Source: an uncultured Ideonella sp. (lineage in GTDB: Bacteria > Pseudomonadota > Gammaproteobacteria > Burkholderiales > Burkholderiaceae). From it: 29,013 bases of DNA. Positions within the stretch are counted from its first letter, which is position 1. Each line of letters begins with the position of its first letter. Below, in pieces: positions 13,810-21,637 of this stretch. Where the stretch lies: the NCBI GenBank assembly GCA_946479475.1, contig CAMLGG010000039.1:1-29013 (forward strand), written 5' to 3'. The notes beneath the pieces are model-generated. The model ran no database searches and was not told where the DNA came from. It saw only the letters and a list, made by a program, of their open reading frames with translations. The position numbers and the translations under genes are program-made.

Positions 13810-15681
13810 CTACCAGGTCGTGGGCGACGGCGTGCCGTGGCCCGTCCAGCGTTCCACCACGGCAGCCAGCAGCGCGGTGCTGATGGGCTTGGTGACGAAG
13901 TCGTCCATGCCCGCCTCGATGCAGCGGTCCCGGTCGCCGGCCAGGGCATCGGCGGTGAGCGCGACGATGGGGGTGTAGCAGCCCTTCAGCGCACCGGCCT
14001 CGCGGATGCGGCGGGTGGCTTCGTAGCCGTCCATGCCCGGCATGTGCAGGTCCATCAGGATGAGGTCGTAGCGGGTGCGGTCCGTCGCCTCGCAGGCTGC
14101 CGCGCCGTCGCTCGCGATCTCGACCGTGCAGCCCAGCTTGGCCAGCATGTTCTCCACGACGAGCTGGTTCACCGCGTCGTCCTCGACCAGCAGCACGCGT
14201 GTGCCCTCGCCCACGGCAGCGTCGGCATCGGCCGCCGGATGGGCCGGCTCGGGCGTCGACGGGGCCTCGGACTTGCGCAGCGTGAGGTCGAACCAGAAGG
14301 TCGACCCCTCGCCCTCCCGGCTGGTCACGCCGACCTGGCCGTGCATCAGCTCGACCAGGTGCTTCACGATCGCGAGCCCGAGGCCGGAGCCGCCGAAGCG
14401 TCGCGTGCTGGAGTTGTCGGCCTGGGTGAAGGACTGGAACACGCGCTCGAGCTGGTCGGCCGCGATGCCGATGCCGGTGTCGCGAACGGCAAAGCGCAGC
14501 TTCACCCAGTCGACCGCCTCGTGCACCAGGCTGACCTCGAGCGAGACCGTGCCGCGCTCGGTGAACTTGACCGCGTTGTGCAGCAGGTTCACCAGCAGCT
14601 GGCGCAGGCGGATCGGGTCTGCCTCGACGTGGGTGGGCAGCTGCGGCGGCACCCGGCAGGCGAGCTTGATCGGCTTCTCGCGCGCGGCCACCGTCATCAG
14701 CTCCACCGCCTCGAAGGCGAGCGAGCGCAGGTCCACGCTGGTCGGGTGCAGCACGAGCTTGCGCGCCTCGATGCGGGACAGGTCGAGCACGTCGTCGATC
14801 AGGGCCAGCAGGACCATGGCCGACCGATGTGCGGTCTTGGCGTAGCGGCGCTGGTCCGGCGTGAGCGAGGAGCCCAGCAGCAGCTCGGTGGTGCCGAGGA
14901 TGCCGTTCATGGGCGTGCGGATCTCGTGGCTGACGACGGCGAGGAACTGGGACTTGGCCTGGTTGGCCTGCTCGGCCTGGTGCCGCGCGAGGTCCAGCTC
15001 CACTGCCTGCGCCTCCAGCGTGCGGGTCTCGTGCTCGAGACGCTCGACGAGGTCGCGTGCCGCGTGCACCGCCGTGCGCAGCCTCTCCCGCAGGCGCTCG
15101 ATCACCAGGCCGGTGAGGGCCAGGTACAGGCCCAGCAGGTACATCGTGCCGGTGATGGCAAGCCGATCGGACCAGGTGGCCACCGCCGGCTCGTAGGCCA
15201 GCATGGTCATCGAGTACAGCCCGTACATCGCACAGATGACGTGGTTGAAGTACAGCGCCCGGCGAAAGCCGAAGCCGACCTGGTCGGCCACGCGGATCAG
15301 CAGGAAGTAGGCGAAGAAGAGGTTCGACGGCTCGAGGTAGTAGAGGTTGGGCAGCCAGACCAGCACGTCCAGGTGGAACAGCCAGTGGCTCAGGTCGAGC
15401 CCGCGGACGCGCCCGTGGCCGTAGCGCAGCGCCACCCAGGCCAGGCCGGAGAAGATCATGTTGCCCGCCACCAGCAGCGACAGCTGCAGCAGGGGCAGCG
15501 CCGTGGGGTTGCGCAGGTGCTGGACGGCAGCGATGAGGCTCAGGATGCCGAAGCCGCAGATGCGCACCACCGGGATCTGGGCGGTGTACAGCCGCCGGGC
15601 GTCGGCGGCCTTCCGATCGGCCAGCAACGCTGCATCGAGCGTGAAGCTGGACTCGAAGGGGGCGGCTTCGGGTGCGTCCAA
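13810..15681 (-). CDS. hybrid sensor histidine kinase / response regulator
   Basis: The 623-residue protein has an N-terminal membrane region of about six segments (about 36-56, 64-85, 100-113, 119-130, 146-165, 175-194), a short coiled coil (195-245) and a HisKA domain with the phosphorylated His252 in [10 protein letters not shown]. The HATPase domain has an N box (NLLHNAVKF, 365-373), a G1 box (DTGIGI) and a G2 box ([13 protein letters not shown]). The C-terminal receiver domain (about 494-612) has acidic residues at 500-502, phospho-acceptor Asp544 and Lys598. No output domain follows, so phosphate must pass to another protein. The start is a TTG at 15681, because a stop lies three codons before it. 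No cognate regulator is adjacent, and the signal is unknown. Confidence 0.9.
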   Translation of the reverse strand: MDAPEAAPFESSFTLDAALLADRKAADARRLYTAQIPVVRICGFGILSLIAAVQHLRNPTALPLLQLSLLVAGNMIFSGLAWVALRYGHGRVRGLDLSHWLFHLDVLVWLPNLYYLEPSNLFFAYFLLIRVADQVGFGFRRALYFNHVICAMYGLYSMTMLAYEPAVATWSDRLAITGTMYLLGLYLALTGLVIERLRERLRTAVHAARDLVERLEHETRTLEAQAVELDLARHQAEQANQAKSQFLAVVSHEIRTPMNGILGTTELLLGSSLTPDQRRYAKTAHRSAMVLLALIDDVLDLSRIEARKLVLHPTSVDLRSLAFEAVELMTVAAREKPIKLACRVPPQLPTHVEADPIRLRQLLVNLLHNAVKFTERGTVSLEVSLVHEAVDWVKLRFAVRDTGIGIAADQLERVFQSFTQADNSSTRRFGGSGLGLAIVKHLVELMHGQVGVTSREGEGSTFWFDLTLRKSEAPSTPEPAHPAADADAAVGEGTRVLLVEDDAVNQLVVENMLAKLGCTVEIASDGAAACEATDRTRYDLILMDLHMPGMDGYEATRRIREAGALKGCYTPIVALTADALAGDRDRCIEAGMDDFVTKPISTALLAAVVERWTGHGTPSPTTW

Positions 15682-15731
15682 GTCGACTCAGGGCGGAAAT
15701 GCCGTGGAGGATGGTACGCCGTTTGCTGCCG

Positions 15732-15775
15732 ACCCCGGTGCCATCGTCGCCGGGGTGGTTACCCGACGTATCGGG
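15732..15775. other. two inverted repeats after the degenerate MBL gene
   Basis: ACCCCGG (15732-15738) pairs with CCGGGGT (15750-15756) around 11 bases. CCCGA (15762-15766) pairs with TCGGG (15771-15775) around CGTA. They lie just after the stop of the gene at 15777-16484 on its transcript and may form its 3' end, but no U-run follows. Confidence 0.3.
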
Positions 15776-15776
15776 C

Positions 15777-16484
15777 CTAACTCTCATATGTGGCGGATAG
15801 CAGGCTGGCCTGCAGCCGGGCGCGCAGCGCCTCCACCTGCGCGCGGCCGATCGGCGGGCCGTGTGCCGCGACGACCAGGCCGAGGTCCAGCTGCAACACC
15901 CGGTCCAGGGCCGAGGCCCAGGCGGCGAGACTTCCACCCTCGCGCAACAGGGATTCTGGCGGCCCGTCTTCGAGGAGCGGGGCGTACAGCGAGCCCATCG
16001 CCGTCACCCGCAGGTCCGGGAAGTGCACGACGGCATGGCGGGGCCCGCGGGCGCGGCCCAACTGCATCAGGACCACGCGCGCGCCGCCCCACTCGATCTC
16101 GCTTTCGGCCACGGCGGGCGCAGGCGCGAGCACCTTCGCCCCGGCCGCCTCGAAGCGCCGGGCCGCGCCGCCGTGCTCGTCCTCGTCACTGGTCAGCAGG
16201 ACCAGGCGCAGGGGCAGGTCGGCCAGCCGGTTGACGCGCCGGACCTGCGCCATCAGCGGCTTGTAGCTGGCCTCGCGCTTGGCGTCGACGAGGACCAGTC
16301 CTCGCGGCGTGAGGCGGACCAGCGTGTTGGCGCCGCCGCCGCAGACGAGGAACAGCCCCGTGCGCAGCAGATCGGTGCGCAGTTCCTCCTGCGGCGCCTC
16401 GTCGGCCCCGCGGCCGATGGCGGGCGGCAGCAGGCCGGCCACCGCCGCCCGCAACAGCCCGCGCCGCGACAGGCTACTGGCCAT
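15777..16484 (-). CDS. exported MBL-fold protein with lost metal ligands
   Basis: The 235-residue protein begins with a twin-arginine-like signal (SRRGLLRAAVAGLLPPAIGRG). The body follows MBL-fold hydrolases: RTGLFLVCGGGANTLVRLTPRGLVLVDAK, then LLTSDEDEHGG (98-106) where NTHWHGDHTGG is normal, FPDLRVTAMGSLY where MGDLF is normal, and VVAAHGPP near the end. Two or three His of the HxHxDH motif and the Asp of MGD are therefore replaced (Ser165), so a normal two-zinc site is unlikely. It overlaps the upstream PQQ-propeller gene by 11 bases, which implies joint translation. The quinoprotein relay metallohydrolases that accompany PQQ dehydrogenases are a possible relative. A chaperone or binding role for the propeller proteins is inference. 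Confidence 0.65.
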   Translation of the reverse strand: MASSLSRRGLLRAAVAGLLPPAIGRGADEAPQEELRTDLLRTGLFLVCGGGANTLVRLTPRGLVLVDAKREASYKPLMAQVRRVNRLADLPLRLVLLTSDEDEHGGAARRFEAAGAKVLAPAPAVAESEIEWGGARVVLMQLGRARGPRHAVVHFPDLRVTAMGSLYAPLLEDGPPESLLREGGSLAAWASALDRVLQLDLGLVVAAHGPPIGRAQVEALRARLQASLLSATYES

Positions 16485-18117
16485 TCAGCGAAAACGCGTA
16501 GAAGCGGTTGTTGCCGGTGTAGCCGGGGATACCCAGATGGGCGTAGCCCGAGCCCCAGTAGACGACGCCGCCCACGACCGTGGCGGGCGCCACCACCGAG
16601 GAGCCCGCCGGATAGGACCACAAGCGCGCGCCGGACGCGCCATCGAGCGCCAGCATCGTCGGGTCGTTCGCGGTGCCACCGGACATCGAGGGCACGTAGA
16701 CCACGCCGTTCGCCGCGGTCACCGCCCCGAGGGCGATCGAGCCGTTGGGATCGGCCGTGCGCCAGAGCACCGCGCCGGTCGCCGGGTCGAGCGCGGCCCA
16801 CAGGCCCGCATAGGTGCCCAGCGGCGTCGGGATGCCGTAGAAGTTGGCCACCTGCACGTAGATCCGCCGCCCGTCGAAGGCGGATCCCCACTCCATGCCG
16901 CCGAGCGAAGAGCCCGGGCCGACCTGGGTCTGCCACAGGGTTGCGCCGTTCTTCGGGTCGAGCGCGTAGTAGATGCCGCTCTTCTGGCCGGCGCCGAGGA
17001 TGGTGCGCGGCCCCTTCGCCGTCGGGTAGGTGATGAGGTTCGGCGCGGAGGCGAAGTCGTAGTCCGGGCCGGGATTGCTCGGGCAGTTGGTGAAGGGCGG
17101 GACGAAGCAGGCGACGTTCCAGTCGTCCGAGCCGTCGATCACGTTCGGCTGCTGCCAGGTCACGAGCTTGCGGCTCCAGCGGATGGCGCCGCTGTCCATG
17201 TCCAGCGCCAGCACCGCATCGACGTGGTCGTCGGGGCTGTTGCAGCTGGCCGCCGTCCCCCCTGCGGCGATGCAGGCCCCATAGCTCACGCCGGGCGTGC
17301 CGGACGGTGCATCGTCCTTCGGGTGGCTGTAGTTGTTGCCGGTGCCGGCATAGACCAGCCCCTGGTCGGCATCCACCGGCAGGTTGCTGCCCCACACGCC
17401 GGCGCCGCTGTAGCCGACCGGCGTGGTGTAGGTCTTCCACTTGATCCTGCCCTTGTTCGCCTGCACCGCGACGACGCTGCCGCGCGCCTTGCAGCAGGGA
17501 TAGCCCGGCACGAAGCCCGCGATGCCCTCCTCCAGCGAGGCCACGCCGACGAAGACGACGCCGTCGACCACGGTGGGCGAGCTGGTGATGAGCGCGAAAG
17601 GATCGGAAGCGGCCGACTCGAGCTGCGTCTTCCACAGCAGCGCACCGGTGGTCGCGCTGACGGCCAGCAGCCACGCGCCCTCCTGCGTGCCGAGGTAGAC
17701 GACGCCCTTGGCCACCGCCGGCGTGGTGCGCGAGTGGTAGTTGCCGTCCGCGCTGCCGGTCAGGCCATAGGTGGCCAGGTTGACCTTCCACAGCGGCTGG
17801 CCGGTGGAGGCCTGAACCGCGTGCAGGTAGCCGCCCCAGTCCGGGAAGTAGACGACGCCGCCGACCACGGCGGCCCGCGCGGAGACGTCGCCCTCGGTGG
17901 TGTACGTCCACTTGCGCTGAAGCTGCGCCACGCTGGCGGGCGACAGGACGGTCTCGTCGGGCTGGGCGCCCGTGTTGCGGATGTTCTGCCCGAAGCTGGG
18001 CCAGTCGGCGCCGAGCGCCGGCCCGGCCAGCGTCGCGGCCACCAGGCAGGCCCAGGAAGCGAAGCGCGTGCGCGCCCATGCCGCGGCGTTCAGCCGCAGT
18101 CCCTGCGTGCTATTCAT
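16474..18117 (-). CDS. PQQ-type beta-propeller quinoprotein, polyvinyl-alcohol-dehydrogenase-like (copy A)
   Basis: The 547-residue exported protein has a signal peptide ending at ALG-A37. A PQQ-enzyme repeat propeller follows (blades with GxVYxPDWGGYLHAVQASTGQPLWK, LAVSATTGALLWK, YYALDPKNGATLWQTQVG, WAALDPATGAVLWR, MLALDGASGARLWS). Adjacent cysteines Cys208-Cys209 in GYPCCKARG could form the vicinal disulfide known from PQQ alcohol dehydrogenases. Segments DDWNVACF and GPDYDFASAP give candidate active-site Asp residues. Unlike most PVA dehydrogenases it carries no CxxCH haem c motif, so electrons would leave to a separate cytochrome. GGAGG stands seven bases before the ATG. It is a close paralogue of the gene at 18293-19936. 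The true substrate is unknown; a non-catalytic BamB-like propeller is the alternative. Confidence 0.75.
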   Translation of the reverse strand: MNSTQGLRLNAAAWARTRFASWACLVAATLAGPALGADWPSFGQNIRNTGAQPDETVLSPASVAQLQRKWTYTTEGDVSARAAVVGGVVYFPDWGGYLHAVQASTGQPLWKVNLATYGLTGSADGNYHSRTTPAVAKGVVYLGTQEGAWLLAVSATTGALLWKTQLESAASDPFALITSSPTVVDGVVFVGVASLEEGIAGFVPGYPCCKARGSVVAVQANKGRIKWKTYTTPVGYSGAGVWGSNLPVDADQGLVYAGTGNNYSHPKDDAPSGTPGVSYGACIAAGGTAASCNSPDDHVDAVLALDMDSGAIRWSRKLVTWQQPNVIDGSDDWNVACFVPPFTNCPSNPGPDYDFASAPNLITYPTAKGPRTILGAGQKSGIYYALDPKNGATLWQTQVGPGSSLGGMEWGSAFDGRRIYVQVANFYGIPTPLGTYAGLWAALDPATGAVLWRTADPNGSIALGAVTAANGVVYVPSMSGGTANDPTMLALDGASGARLWSYPAGSSVVAPATVVGGVVYWGSGYAHLGIPGYTGNNRFYAFSLNGQ

Positions 18118-18292
18118 CTATCCCTCCGATCTCACAGACCTTGCCGGGCCGTCGGGCCGGCACCGTGTGCTGATCGGGAGAACGGACTCGCGACGTGCGC
18201 GCTCGTGTCGCCGCACGGCCCCCGCAGGGATCAGCGCGCTGCGGGCTGCAAGCCGGTAGACGGGCGCATCGTAACGATTGATCTTGGTGGCA
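18118..18292 (-). other. spacer between the two propeller genes
   Basis: No gene is seen. An inverted repeat ATTGAT (18277-18282) with ATCAAT (18292-18297) overlaps the end of copy B and could be a weak hairpin at its 3' end. The only other marked feature is the GGAGG ribosome binding site of copy A at about 18125. Confidence 0.35.
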
Positions 18293-19936
18293 TCAATTAC
18301 GCCGCTGTCCCCTTCGTGTGGCGGCTGGCACATCGAGCGAGAAGGCGTAGAACCGGTCGTTGCCGCTGCCCACGCGGGCATAGCCGGCGCCCCAGTAGAC
18401 GACGCCGTCGACGATGCTGGCACCGGCCACCACCGAGGAGCCGGCCGCGAAGGACCACAGCGGCTGGCCCGTCGCGCCGTCCAGTGCCAGCATGGTCGGG
18501 TCGGCCGCGCTGTCGGCCGACATCGATGGCACGTACACCACGCCGTTGGCCGCGGTCACCGCGCCCATCGCGAACGACCCGTTCCGATCGCCGCTGCGCC
18601 ACAGCACTGCGCCGCTCGCCGGGTCGAGCGCGGCCCAGAAGCCCGCCGTGGTGCCCAGCGGCGTGGCCTGCCGGAAGTAGTTGGTGACCTGGACGTAGAT
18701 GCGCCGGCCGTCCGTGGCCGAGCCCCACTGCATGCCGCCCATCGAAGACCCCGGGCCGACCTGCGTCTGCCACAGCAGGTCGCCGTTCTTCGGGTTCAGC
18801 GCGTAGTAGATGCCGCTCTTCTGCCCGGCGCCGACGATCGTTCGGCTGGCGCCCTTGGCGTTGGTGTAGGTCACCAGCTGGGGGGCGGAGGCGAAGTCGT
18901 AGTCCGGCCCCGCGGCGCTCGGGCAGTTGGCGAAGGGCGGGACCAGGCAGCCGACGTTCCAGTCGTCCGCCCCGTCGGCGATGCCGGCCTGCTGCCAGGT
19001 CACGAACGAGCGGCTCCAGCGGACGGCGCCGGTGCGAAGGCTGAGCGCCAGCACCGCGTCGACATGGTTGTCCGGGCTGTTGCAGCTGGCCTGCGTGCCA
19101 CCCGTCTCCACGCATTGCCGGTAGGTGACGCCGGCCACGCTCGAGGGCGCATCGTCCGCCGGATGGCCGAAGTTGTTGCCGGTGCTCGCGTAGAGCTGGC
19201 CGCGCTCGACGTCCACCGCCAGGTTGCTGCCCCACACGCCCACGCCGCTGTAGCCCGCCGGCGTGGTGTAGGTCTTCCACTTGAGCCTTCGCTTCGCCAC
19301 GTTCACGGCCACCACGCTGCCGCGGGCACGGCAGCAGGGGTAGCCCTCCTGCGAGGCCGCGCCTTCCTCGCCCGAGGTGAGGCCGACATACAGCATTTCG
19401 CCGACGAGGGCGGGAGAACTCGTGATGCGAGCGAAAGGGTCGTTCCCGGGCGCTTCGAGTTGCACCTTCCACAGCAAGGCGCCGGTCGCGGCGCTGACGG
19501 CCAGCAGCCACGCACCCTCCTGGGTGCCGACATACACGACGCCGTCGGCGACGGCCGGCGTGGTGCGCGAGTGGTAGCGGCCATCGCCGCTGCCCGTGAG
19601 GCCGTAGGAGGCGAGGTCCGCCTGCCAGATCGCCTGGCCCGTCGCCGCATCGACGGCCTGCAGCCAGCCGCCCCAGTCGGGGAAGTAGACCGCTCCATCG
19701 ACCACGGCCGCGCGGGCCGAGACGTCGCCATGCGTGGTGTACGTCCACTTCGGGCGCAGCTGCGGCGCGGTGGCCACCGAGATCGCCGTCTCGGCGGCCT
19801 GGTCGCCCGTGTTGCGGGCGTTCTGCCCGGCCATCGGCCAGTCTGCCGCGATGGACGGCCAGGCCGCGAAGAGTGCCACGGCGCACAGGAGCCGTCGCGC
19901 GGCGGCCGTTCGCCGCCGATGGTGCGTGCTTGTCAT
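18293..19936 (-). CDS. PQQ-type beta-propeller quinoprotein, polyvinyl-alcohol-dehydrogenase-like (copy B)
   Basis: This protein is again 547 residues and aligns to copy A over nearly its whole length, including GQNARNTG at the mature N-terminus, GNYHSRTTPAVA/GRYHSRTTPAVA, GYPCCRARG (Cys201-Cys202), SPDNHVDAVLAL, DDWNVGCLVPPFANCP and GPDYDFASAP. The signal peptide runs to about Ala31 after a basic N-terminus (HHRRRTAAARR). No CxxCH motif is present. Residues around the CC pair and the DYDF segment are the best conserved between the copies, which suggests a kept active site. The gene precedes copy A in the direction of transcription, with 175 bases between, so copy A probably has its own promoter or the operon has a long spacer. 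The pair most likely arose by tandem duplication. Confidence 0.75.
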   Translation of the reverse strand: MTSTHHRRRTAAARRLLCAVALFAAWPSIAADWPMAGQNARNTGDQAAETAISVATAPQLRPKWTYTTHGDVSARAAVVDGAVYFPDWGGWLQAVDAATGQAIWQADLASYGLTGSGDGRYHSRTTPAVADGVVYVGTQEGAWLLAVSAATGALLWKVQLEAPGNDPFARITSSPALVGEMLYVGLTSGEEGAASQEGYPCCRARGSVVAVNVAKRRLKWKTYTTPAGYSGVGVWGSNLAVDVERGQLYASTGNNFGHPADDAPSSVAGVTYRQCVETGGTQASCNSPDNHVDAVLALSLRTGAVRWSRSFVTWQQAGIADGADDWNVGCLVPPFANCPSAAGPDYDFASAPQLVTYTNAKGASRTIVGAGQKSGIYYALNPKNGDLLWQTQVGPGSSMGGMQWGSATDGRRIYVQVTNYFRQATPLGTTAGFWAALDPASGAVLWRSGDRNGSFAMGAVTAANGVVYVPSMSADSAADPTMLALDGATGQPLWSFAAGSSVVAGASIVDGVVYWGAGYARVGSGNDRFYAFSLDVPAATRRGQRRN

Positions 19937-19978
19937 TTGTCCCCCCAGACCACGAACCGATCGAGGGGATCGTAGAGG

Positions 19979-21304
19979 TCAAACCGGCCCTCGCCCACCC
20001 CCCAACTTGGCTGCGCCGCGCCACTCTTCCAGCGCGTCGCGGGCCTGCATCCACCAATACACGGCCTGCGTCGCGAGGCGGCCCGCCGCGCCGCCGGCCC
20101 AGCGCAGCGGAAAGGCCTGGTAGCGGCGCCACTCGTCGTCGCCTTCGGTGATGGCATCGGCGAGCAGGAGGGCGCCGGCAGCGGTCTGGCCGACGCCGTG
20201 TCCGCCATAGGCCGAGGACATCCACAGGCCCGGCTCCAGCCGGCCGATGAAGGGCATCTTGTGGCGTGCGTAGCCCATCACGCCGGGCCAGGCATGCTCG
20301 ATCTTCACGTCGGCGAGTTGCGGGAACACTGCGAGGACGTGGCGGCGCATCAGCTCCCGCAGGCCGCGCGGCTCGCGGGTGTCGGTGGTGATGCGGCCGC
20401 CCCAGAGCAGGCGGTCGCCGTCGACGACGCGGAAGTAGTCGCAGGCCCGGCGCGTGTCGGTGACCGCTCCGCCCCACCGCACGCAGCCGGCCAGCGCGGG
20501 GCCCAGCGGTTCGGTCACGGCCACGTAGGTCGCCACCGGCAGCACCGAGCGCCCCAGCGCTCCGTGCAGCGGCCCCAGGTCGGCGTTGCCCGCGAGCACG
20601 AGCTCGGCCGCCTCGACCTGGCCACACGCCGTGCGCGCCACCCAGGCGCCGCGTTCTCGCGCAATCGATTCGACCGAGCTCGCTTCGAAGACCTGCGCGC
20701 CGCGCGCCGAGAGGTCTTGCGCCAGCGCCAGCGCGAAGTTCAGCGGGTGGATCTGGAACGCCTCGGGGTCGTGGATGGCCTCGTGGTAGCGGCCGGTCGA
20801 AAGCGCAGCGCGCACCTGCTTCGCCGTCCACGGCTCGAAGCGGGCGCCCAAGGCCTCGGCCAGCGACCGGACTTCGCCGGAGAAGCCGGGGCCGCCAGGG
20901 CTGCGGCGGCAGGTGAGCTGCCCCCGGCCCATCACCAGCTCCGGGCGGCCCAGCTGCTCTATGGCCTGCTCGACCAGGCGCACACCGGCCTGGCTGTGGG
21001 CGAACAGCGCCCGTGCTCGCCCGGCCCCGAGACGGCGCACGAGCAGGGCGGAACTTTCGGCGAAGCCCGGGCTGACGAACCCGCCGTTACGCCCGGAGGC
21101 GCCCCAGCCTGTCCGCCGCCGTTCGAGCAAGGCCACCCGGCGCCCACGCATCGCCAGCAGGCGGGCCAGGTGCAGGCCGGCGAAGCCGCCGCCCACGATG
21201 GCCACGTCGGCGTGCGCCCGGCCTTCCAGCGCCGGCCGCGCGGGCGCCGGCCATCGGGTGGCGGCATACCAGCTGGGCGGGTACTCGGTCGACATGCCGC
21301 GCAT
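19979..21304 (-). CDS. PuuB-like FAD-dependent amine/amino-acid oxidoreductase (DAO family)
   Basis: The 441-residue protein is a DAO-family flavoenzyme like gamma-glutamylputrescine oxidase. It has an N-terminal SWYAAT motif, the FAD-binding Rossmann GGGFAG (38-43), and the conserved GASGRNGGFVSPG (68-80). The mid-part holds ATYVAVTEPLG and the DYFRVVDGDRLLWGGR strand, and the C-terminal FAD segment is YGGHGVGQTAAGALLLAD. The reaction would be oxidation of a secondary or primary amine to an imine with H2O2. No other puu genes are near, so the substrate is open. ATG 21304 is used; ATG 21295 is equally good. It ends 42 bases before copy B of the propeller genes, on the same strand, and may share their transcript. 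Confidence 0.85.
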   Translation of the reverse strand: MRGMSTEYPPSWYAATRWPAPARPALEGRAHADVAIVGGGFAGLHLARLLAMRGRRVALLERRRTGWGASGRNGGFVSPGFAESSALLVRRLGAGRARALFAHSQAGVRLVEQAIEQLGRPELVMGRGQLTCRRSPGGPGFSGEVRSLAEALGARFEPWTAKQVRAALSTGRYHEAIHDPEAFQIHPLNFALALAQDLSARGAQVFEASSVESIARERGAWVARTACGQVEAAELVLAGNADLGPLHGALGRSVLPVATYVAVTEPLGPALAGCVRWGGAVTDTRRACDYFRVVDGDRLLWGGRITTDTREPRGLRELMRRHVLAVFPQLADVKIEHAWPGVMGYARHKMPFIGRLEPGLWMSSAYGGHGVGQTAAGALLLADAITEGDDEWRRYQAFPLRWAGGAAGRLATQAVYWWMQARDALEEWRGAAKLGGGRGPV

Positions 21305-21637
21305 TCTGTGTCCCGGCTCCGAGGCCCGTGGGGCAAGGCGGCTTTCCCCGTTCGGCGAAAGCTGGCGGGGCGGCCGCGGCGGCCGTGGCGGAAACCGGCC
21401 TTGCGACGCTGACTCGAACTGCCGGGATCGAGACAGACCGAGAAACCTTCCATCGGTAAGAAAGGGTGAGCGGGAGGCGGGAAAAGGGGCAGCAAGCAGG
21501 CCACGTGCCTAAACATGCTGGAACTCTTGCCGTAAGGTCGACTCATTCCCGTCACTTCGAGCGATCCAGCCCCGTGATCGCCGTCACACTGGCGGGGCGC
21601 CCCTGTCCCCCTCCGGCCCTGCTATCCGCCCATCCCC
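21305..21637. other. 333-base divergent intergenic region
   Basis: No gene is supported here. The region separates the PuuB-like oxidase (minus) from the FtsH-like protease (plus) and must hold both promoters. I see no convincing sigma-70 or heat-shock promoter. A GC-rich GGCCGCGGCGGCC block lies around 21371, and a purine-rich stretch (AAGAAAGGGTGAGCGGGAGG) occurs near 21459. Confidence 0.4.

Noticed and set aside
13750..15780. A 676-codon open frame on the plus strand opposite the histidine kinase
   Set aside because: It is rich in Arg/Gln/Ala/His and Val, has no domain, and is the antisense frame of a gene with all kinase motifs. Long empty antisense frames are expected at this G+C content.
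18297..20831. Long minus-strand frame spanning both the propeller gene and the PuuB-like gene
   Set aside because: Out of frame with both genes, it is Arg/Gly-rich and has no recognisable motif. The two in-frame genes explain the region.
21371..21400. GC-rich GGCCGCGGCGGCC block as a terminator or operator
   Set aside because: Self-complementarity here is what the base composition alone gives; there is no T-run and no second copy.
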